Below the pieces are notes generated by a model, which made no database searches, had not been told where the DNA came from, and worked only from the letters and a program-made list of their open reading frames with translations. 64,000 nucleotides of DNA from Micromussa lordhowensis (taxonomy: Eukaryota > Cnidaria > Anthozoa > Scleractinia > Lobophylliidae). The DNA lies in contig OZ026600.1 in NCBI GenBank assembly GCA_964020085.1, positions 1,345,701-1,409,700 on the forward strand, in the 5' to 3' direction. A program made the translations under genes and the position numbers. Positions 57,578-64,000 of the stretch are shown in pieces (the stretch's first letter is position 1; every line of letters begins with the position of its first letter).

Positions 57578-60500
57578 TTATTTTTTGTGTTTCTGTTTCG
57601 AGTACTTGAGTTGTAGAATATCGCCTACTTCGTCGATGGCCTCCAAAGCCTGCAAAGTAATAAAATAAAAGATATTTTTCGTGACAATGTCTCACTGTCT
57701 GTAATTTAGCGGTGACAGTCGGAGACATCACAAAATTCACCCTATTGAACAAGGACAACAAGACAACGTCAAGCTCTCCTGGTTGGAGACGCTTCAAGCA
57801 TTTTTGCACCACTCAGCATGGTGAATTTTGTCATGTCTATTTTTTTACTCTCTTGAAAAATCATCTCCTTTTCTTAAATTTCAAACAACAAACAGGTTTG
57901 GGCCACCTTAAACTGCTCAGCCAGTTATTTTCCACTCACCTTGTCCAACATTTCTCGCGTATGAGCAGCTGACAAGCAGAACCTGGTGCGAGATTCTATC
58001 AGAGGGGTAGCAGGGAACCCAACCACGACAACAGCTATGTTCCTCTTTAACATTTCACGGCCAAACGCTCTAAAGAAAGACAACGATGGCTTTTGAATTT
58101 ATGATAAGAGACCTACAAAGAAGTTAGCCAGCCTAACTGCCATGAAGACAGTATTTAAATCCCAACGGGGAGTAAAGTTTCAACCGCGATTTTTAGGGCA
58201 CAGGTAACCCATGCAGTCTGTCTGACAACAAGCTCAACGGGTGCTGTAGCACTGGCTACCTGAAACCTTATAGGATTCTCAAATGTATGTTTTGCTTGCA
58301 GAAAATAATTTCAACACCCACCCACCCACCAATACCATCTTTTTCTTTGTTACCAACACCAGTCATCTGTGATGAAATTTTGTAGTCACATTTAAATTCT
58401 CACTCTCTCTACATTGACTGTTTCTCAAGAAAAGGTCAATTCAAGACTTATGAGGTTAAAAAATGGCATGAATAACTTTGAATTTGGAGATGTTAGTTTT
58501 TGTGGAGGGAGGAAACCGGAGTACCCTTTTAAAAACCTCGGAGCAAGGCGAGAACCAACAACAATCTTCACCCACACATGGCACCAGGCCGGAATCGAAC
58601 CCGGGCCACATTGGTGAGAGGTGAGTGCTCTCACCACTGCGCCATCCCTGCTCCCCATGATGATCCAAGTAAAGGTCTACAATGTACTCACGCAATTTTA
58701 GCAGGCAGAAAGAGAAGAAGAGGTACAACAGGCGAGGCATCGTGACCATAAACAATAAATCCCATTTCTTTAAGTCTTTGCCTGAAATACCTAAAGAACA
58801 GAAAAAAGGACAAACGCGTTATGCTAGACTAAGCACGTAGTTAGGTGTGCGTGTACAGGTGTAACCTTCTACCAGGTAGATCTAGGTAAATTACCTTAGT
58901 AGCAATGTATACTCATTCTGGTCACCAAGTGTGATTATTGGCAAATCTTTGAAAGACTTTCATTGTTTCCAATTGTTGTTATCCAAACAGAAGATGAGTG
59001 AGAGCACTCTAACGTGTGCCCTCAGCCAATGCTGGAGGCTATTTTCACTTAGTTAGAGATTCCACCTAGTAAACAATATCACAGGAATCAGATTTTTTCT
59101 TACTTGCAGTTTTCAGCCAGGGCAATCAGTCTTTTCTTTCCTGTGAGAATCAAAATTAAAATTGGCAATAACTACCTTGTAATACATACACTGGAAGGTT
59201 TGCTCTTAAACTTTGTTTTTGGTCCAGTATCAGAGAGGGGGGTGCAGACCAACTTATCACTGGCTTTTGACATGATCACTTAAGCAGCATCATTCACTGT
59301 TACATCAACCAACCTTTGTCTGTGCCGTCTTCACCCATGATCATCTTCATGGATGAGATGATTTGCATCACCACTGGAGGCGACATGGAGGAAGCATATG
59401 CTGCACTGTGAGAACTTCCTCGGATGTGGCTAATTATTTCCTGCGGAATAAAACCAGTATCAGGAAACCCGACATTCACATTGAACTCAATTTAGCACTC
59501 AACAAATTGACCAATAAACAAATTCCAATTGAGTGAGCAAAGCACAGTCCACTAGCTTCTGTTTTACAATTTTGTTGGTTTGTTTGTTTGTTTTTGAGGG
59601 AGGGCATGATTGAATAACTCTAACATATAAATGCTGCAAAACAGTCTGTTAATTACAGCCCAACTCTGTGTCAAAATCTACATGCAATAAATGAGTACAC
59701 AATTTGTATCCAATGATATTTCTAGTATATGCAGGAAACAGATTGACTAAGTTAGTTGCAACTCATACAGACTTAATCCCCTGCCTATCAGAAGTGCTAA
59801 GCATAGTTCAATGTCATAACAGAGTCATAAGTTACAAATCAACTAATAATCATCTTAGTCTGTAGTATCACCTTACAATCAGTACTTCTGCCGCTGTCTG
59901 TACTATTATTAATAATTTTCCAAAAGACAGCAGATCATACAATATGTACATGTCTGTACAGAAACAGTCATCATTATCAAGCTGACCTTGGTTGCAGCAA
60001 TGTATCCCCCTGCAGCACCAAAGCTCTTGGTGAATGTCCCCATCATGATATCAATATCTGCGGGATTCACACCAAAGTAATCTGTAACGCCCCTTCCATT
60101 GGGGCCCATGGCACCAATACTATGGGCCTCATCAAGAAAAATGTATGCCTTGTACTTCTTTTTAAGGGCTACAACTTCTGGCAACCTCACTATTGAGCCT
60201 TCCATGCTAGAAATTAAACATGACAGTTTAAAGTCAAATGTCGGTTATGTACTACATATATGATTACATGACTTGTAATTATTTTTTTTAATAGACAAGA
60301 TAATTACCATGATTGGGTTGAAAAACTGTTTTATACAAGATATTTTCAGTGTTGTATAAATTCTATTTACATGTAAATGTAAACCATTAATAGTTCATAC
60401 TACTAGCCCTCAGAAGAGAAGAAGCCACAGGCTACAAAATATCTCAAGTTAATCTCTCTTAAGTGTAGAAGACTTTGAGTGTTTGTAATACAGTTAACTT

Positions 60501-63500
60501 AAGTGAGCATGCATGATAAAAAGTACACTGAAGAATTTTATTGCCAATACACTGTATCTTCAGAAATTAAGGCTGTAAATATGATGTACATGTAACAACT
60601 ACTGCCCTACAGTCCAAATTACCAATCTTACTGTATATCTCTGTCACACTATAGAAGTTACTGTCAGCACTAGGGACTATGCCAAAAGGGCAAAAAAGTC
60701 TCACGCCCTCGGAAACTTGAATTTTAATGAAGAATCACCGCAAATGGATTGACCCCAAATTGACAGTGATTTTGTCTTTTATTGATTTTATTCATATCTT
60801 TTATTGCACATATTTCACCTTTTATTGACTACATTCAATTTCAATTATTTTATTTCGTTAACATTTTTTACACGGCCCCATAAGCTATATTAGCTTCAAA
60901 ACCCACCGTGTTTAAATAAAGATGTTGTTGTTGTTATTGTTTACCATGGTATTTTCCACCTACCTGTAGATACCTTCAACAATGATGAGTATTTTTCTCC
61001 ACGGTCTGTGGGTGCGTGGTTGTCCCTGAACAACCGACTCGCGAAGGATACTTTCCAGACTCTTCATATCTGAAGCAGAAAGTGAATGTTAACAATGTTT
61101 AAATAAACAAATTAAAAATACATTCACTGGTAAGCAGGGGTTTTGTTAACATTTTCAGAAGGCGGAAAACTGGTTTTCACAGGCAGGCACAACGTTTTGA
61201 ATTGAACTTCTTTTTAGAGAAACTTTCCTCTACTGTAGATGTTCAAACCAGGTGGGTAAATTGACCTCACAACCAGTCAATTTGCCTGATGCCTGGCCCC
61301 TATTGAAACCCCCGAGTACGTATCAAAGATACATGTAACATCCTTAGGTAGCACAGGATTCTGGATGCAATTCTTCAGTATTTCCATGCACCATAAGAAA
61401 CCAGTGAGCAATCAACTGTAAAACACTAAATAAATTCACTTTGTGACAAGCATGAGACAAGAGTGGAACCAACAAATAAAAATTATATGCCCCAATCATA
61501 CCAAGTAAACTAGTTTAACTAAATCAGGTTTAGGTTTTTCCAATTTGTCAATAGACCCATTTCAGTAATTCCCAATCTTGAGGACAAACAATGGTTGTTT
61601 TCTCCCCTGAGAGAAACAAACCTTTCAAATGCAAAACAATCTTATTGTTTTGTCCTCCAGATTGGGAATTAACTGAAATGGGTCTATTACGCTTTGCAGT
61701 CATTTGAGAAGGCAAATTTCAATACACTTTGCTAACATATTTTGTTCAAACAGGTTTTTACCTTGTTTAGTTGTGGGGTGTGCACAATACGAGCAACTAA
61801 TTTTAAATCTTGTTTAGTTAAACCACTTTTAAACATGTTTACCATGCTGGTGTGAATGGGGTATTAGACTGTTAATCTACATATGAACCCAATTTCTTAC
61901 CATTATGTTTGAAGACTTTAATTTTTGCCCCAGACAATCTTGCCCCAAGCACAAGTGAGGAATGGTTCAGCTCGTCACTGACTATCAAATCTCCCTTGCC
62001 CACTAGTGTGGGTATGTTGGTAGAGTTAGTAGCAAAACCCATTCCAAACGCCATTGCGGCAGGCTTGCCAAGAAAACGTGCCACAAGAGTCTCCAGTTCG
62101 TCGTGAAGATGAAGGGTACCTGATGAGAATAATAAACAAATAAATAAATAATTTAATTTAAGTGTCACATGTATTTAGCACTGCAGTGCTAATTGGGGAC
62201 ACTGTAAATAAATAACCAAATATTGCAGACATGGCATACATGTAAACTATTAAGAATTCCAACTGGTGGGAGGCTGACCGGTTGGCTATTTACACAATGT
62301 GGTCAAGAAGTTGAACTCGAGACTACCAAGGACAAACCCAGATAGCGGTAGGGAGGAGGATTTGAACCAGGACCTCCAGACAACACTTCCCTAGGGAATC
62401 TTTCCATTACTTCAAATGAATGTTTCAAAGGCAATTGAAAGGCAATCACACAATTATATTGCGAACTGTTTGATTAATTTTCAAATGCACATTTACTCAT
62501 CTCACCATACTCGTGCCGCGAGCTGCATCCTCCCAGACCAAATTTATGGACAGCCTGTTCTGCAGACTGCGCGCATGGTCCAACATTTTCCGCAAACCCA
62601 AGGTAATTATAAGAACCAAGATTAAGTGCTTTTGTGGTGTCTCCAGTTTGCCTAAAATTGAAGGAAAAATTATAAGTGAATGACTGGTCTCTTAATTAAC
62701 ATCAATGTCAAAAGGTAGTGAAAACAGGTCAGAAGCCATACATGCTGTAAATCTCTTTTTTACGTCACAATCGAGTTAAAGTAAGATCAGAAATTTAGTT
62801 ACACAACTGAGACACTGGTCCTATGATTTAACTTTTAAGGGATGCCAAATATTAAAATGGATGGTGAGGGAATCACATCTTGACCGAAACGAATCTGGCT
62901 CCCTAATTCAAGAACGTTCAGATTCATTGCAGTACATGTAAATGACAGTTGGATTAGGGTTTAAGTTATCAAGGACTTTGGGCAGCTGTCATATTTGATC
63001 TTCTAGATCATAAATTTTGAACATGTTCGGTTGTCAACCCCACTATTTCAAACTCTCAGGAGAAACGAAAACTATTTGAAATAGCAGGAGTTCAAAATTG
63101 CCAATAGTAAGTACATTGTAACTGAAGGACAAATCCAAGGGAAATGGTTTGAAATAAAAAGGAACTGGAAGTACAGAACTTCCAAATTACCAGGTTCCAA
63201 CTGTATGTAGATGTACAGTCATCCAGGGATCAAAGTTTTTTGTCTCATTTATTCATTGTCTATTTAACAAATTGACATCAGTTTTTCATGCGTCTATCCT
63301 GTTATTGATCATAAATTTCGTTATCACATTGTCAAAGCGTGGATCTACGAGGCGATAGCCGAGTGGATCCGCAGACTACTTTGACAATGTGATGATGAAA
63401 TTCATTGTCAATAACAGGACAGACGCATGAAAAACTGACGTCAATTTGTTTTTTACGATAACAAATGGTCGAATTGCCCGCTCTCGCTCACTGACGCATT

Positions 63501-63907
63501 GCACGAATTTCAAATTCATGTGTCTGTTAGCCAATGAGCGCACGAGAATTTCTGCAGTTATCGTAAAAAAAAAATAGTGGCTCTATTGCTATGCTAAATC
63601 AGACTTAAAACTAACTCAGAGTTGACTCAGACAACTGGTAAATAGAGTTCAACTAACTGGTGAACTAGCTTTAGTTAGTTAAAGGTTATCCCTAGGAGCC
63701 AATACTAGTACAACAAGCTACATGTACCATATGAGTGGAATGAGAAATGTACCTGAAGGACCACCCATAATCATCAGATTCTCTATTGAGAACCTCAATA
63801 ACGGCACCAGGAACACTGCAGATTGGTCTGTTCCAACAGTCCCTTATACGAGTGTACAGGTTTCTTGTGTAGAAGCTTTCAAAATCAGCATAGAGAGGGA
63901 CAAACCC
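57578..63907 (-). CDS. SPTLC2: Serine palmitoyltransferase subunit 2 (SPTLC2-B), first exon outside window
   Basis: Exons 2-11 in transcript order: 63907-63753, 62651-62506, 62119-61901, 61069-60964, 60206-59987, 59440-59314, 59140-59104, 58790-58692, 58069-57940, 57649-57578, coding 436 residues plus stop. Exon lengths (155, 146, 219, 106, 220, 127, 37, 99, 130) and phases equal those of SPTLC2-A except the last (72 versus 78). Motifs are intact: [54 protein letters not shown] (PLP Lys). [11 protein letters not shown] and [20 protein letters not shown] follow the vertebrate consensus more closely than copy A. The exon coding the N-terminal membrane segment lies past 64000. Same ER role as SPTLC2-A. 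Confidence 0.92.
58440..58658 (-). mobile_element. tRNA-derived SINE in intron 9 of SPTLC2-B
   Basis: On the minus strand, GGATGGCGCAGTGGTGAGAG (A-box) and CCCGGGTTCGATTCCGG (B-box) head the element, followed by a body with GGGTACTCCGGTTTCCTCCC. A different family from the SINE at 2976-3250. Confidence 0.7.
60850..60940 (+). mobile_element. LINE 3' tail in intron 5 of SPTLC2-B
   Basis: CACGGCCCCATAAGCTATAT, then CCGTGTTTAAATAAAGATG followed by (TTG)n, has the form of a non-LTR retrotransposon 3' UTR ending in a trinucleotide tail. The body upstream (from about 60660) may belong to it but shows no frame. Confidence 0.5.
61549..61690. mobile_element. Short MITE in intron 4 of SPTLC2-B
   Basis: AATAGACCCATTTCAGTAAT and CCCAATCTTGAGGACAAACA are mirrored by TTGTCCTCCAGATTGGGAAT and AACTGAAATGGGTCTATT. 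About 140 bp with nearly full-length pairing. No ORF. Confidence 0.75.
62265..62395 (-). mobile_element. SINE or repeat fragment in intron 3 of SPTLC2-B
   Basis: The minus strand reads GGTTCAAATCCTCCTCCCTA (B-box-like), then AGTCTCGAGTTCAACTTCTT. The form suggests a partial tRNA-derived repeat; limits are uncertain. Confidence 0.4.
63266..63450. repeat. Long hairpin element in intron 2 of SPTLC2-B
   Basis: AACAAATTGACATCAGTTTT and CATGCGTCTATCCTGTTATT in the left arm pair with AACAGGACAGACGCATGAAA and CTGACGTCAATTTGTT in the right. Inner ATCACATTGTCAAAG pairs with CTTTGACAATGTGAT around a GGATCTACGAGGCGATAGCC loop. A foldback MITE. Confidence 0.75.
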
Positions 63908-64000
63908 CTAAAACAAAAAAATACCATGTACTCAGGTACTCATTTTGGATTTAAAAGTATTTGTAAATGTTACAGTGCGACTACTCTAACCAAGGCCACC

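Overview
The window is eukaryotic nuclear DNA, most likely from an anthozoan cnidarian and probably a reef-building coral. The reasons are the intron-rich genes with GT-AG (and one GC-AG) splice sites, the dense small inverted-repeat elements and tRNA-derived SINEs, LINE and Penelope-like fragments, and a cluster of secreted AA15-type copper enzymes of the kind aquatic invertebrates carry. The species call is inference; no database was available. Gene models were built by hand by matching reading frame and splice phase from exon to exon.

Layout, left to right. (1) 2000-10415 (+): a 12-exon L-asparaginase with C-terminal ankyrin repeats (ASPG type), whose first catalytic threonine is replaced by alanine. 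(2) 12312-31617: five AA15-like lytic polysaccharide monooxygenase genes, three on + (12.3, 19.3 and 21.2 kb) and two on - (24.5-25.4 and 30.8-31.6 kb). Three are intact; the first two carry frameshifts. Penelope, LINE and several MITE-like insertions lie between them. (3) 33293-35564 (+): a two-exon gene for a Crypton-type tyrosine-recombinase-like protein. (4) 36435-43593 (+): a second, shorter asparaginase without ankyrin repeats, catalytically complete, with a tandemly duplicated exon 2. (5) 44770-54005 (-): a complete 11-exon serine palmitoyltransferase subunit 2 gene. (6) 57578-63907 (-): a second SPTLC2 paralog with exons 2-11 present; its first exon lies beyond the right edge.

The window is therefore a zone of repeated local duplication: two asparaginases, five monooxygenases and two palmitoyltransferase subunits. 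Duplicates differ in catalytic completeness (asparaginase 1), reading frame (LPMO-1 and LPMO-2), domain content (LPMO-2 lacks the C-terminal cysteine domain; asparaginase 2 lacks ankyrins) and possible gene conversion (SPTLC2 exon 6). The families are not known to share one pathway: asparaginases handle Asn/Asp, the LPMOs would oxidise chitin or another polysaccharide outside the cell, and SPTLC2 starts sphingolipid synthesis in the ER. I see no evidence that they form one functional system. The most notable observations are the nucleophile-less ASPG, the phase-incompatible duplicated exon, a 106-bp intronic repeat shared in sense orientation by three genes, the recurrent frameshift position in the LPMOs, and a paralogous empty site that dates a MITE insertion.
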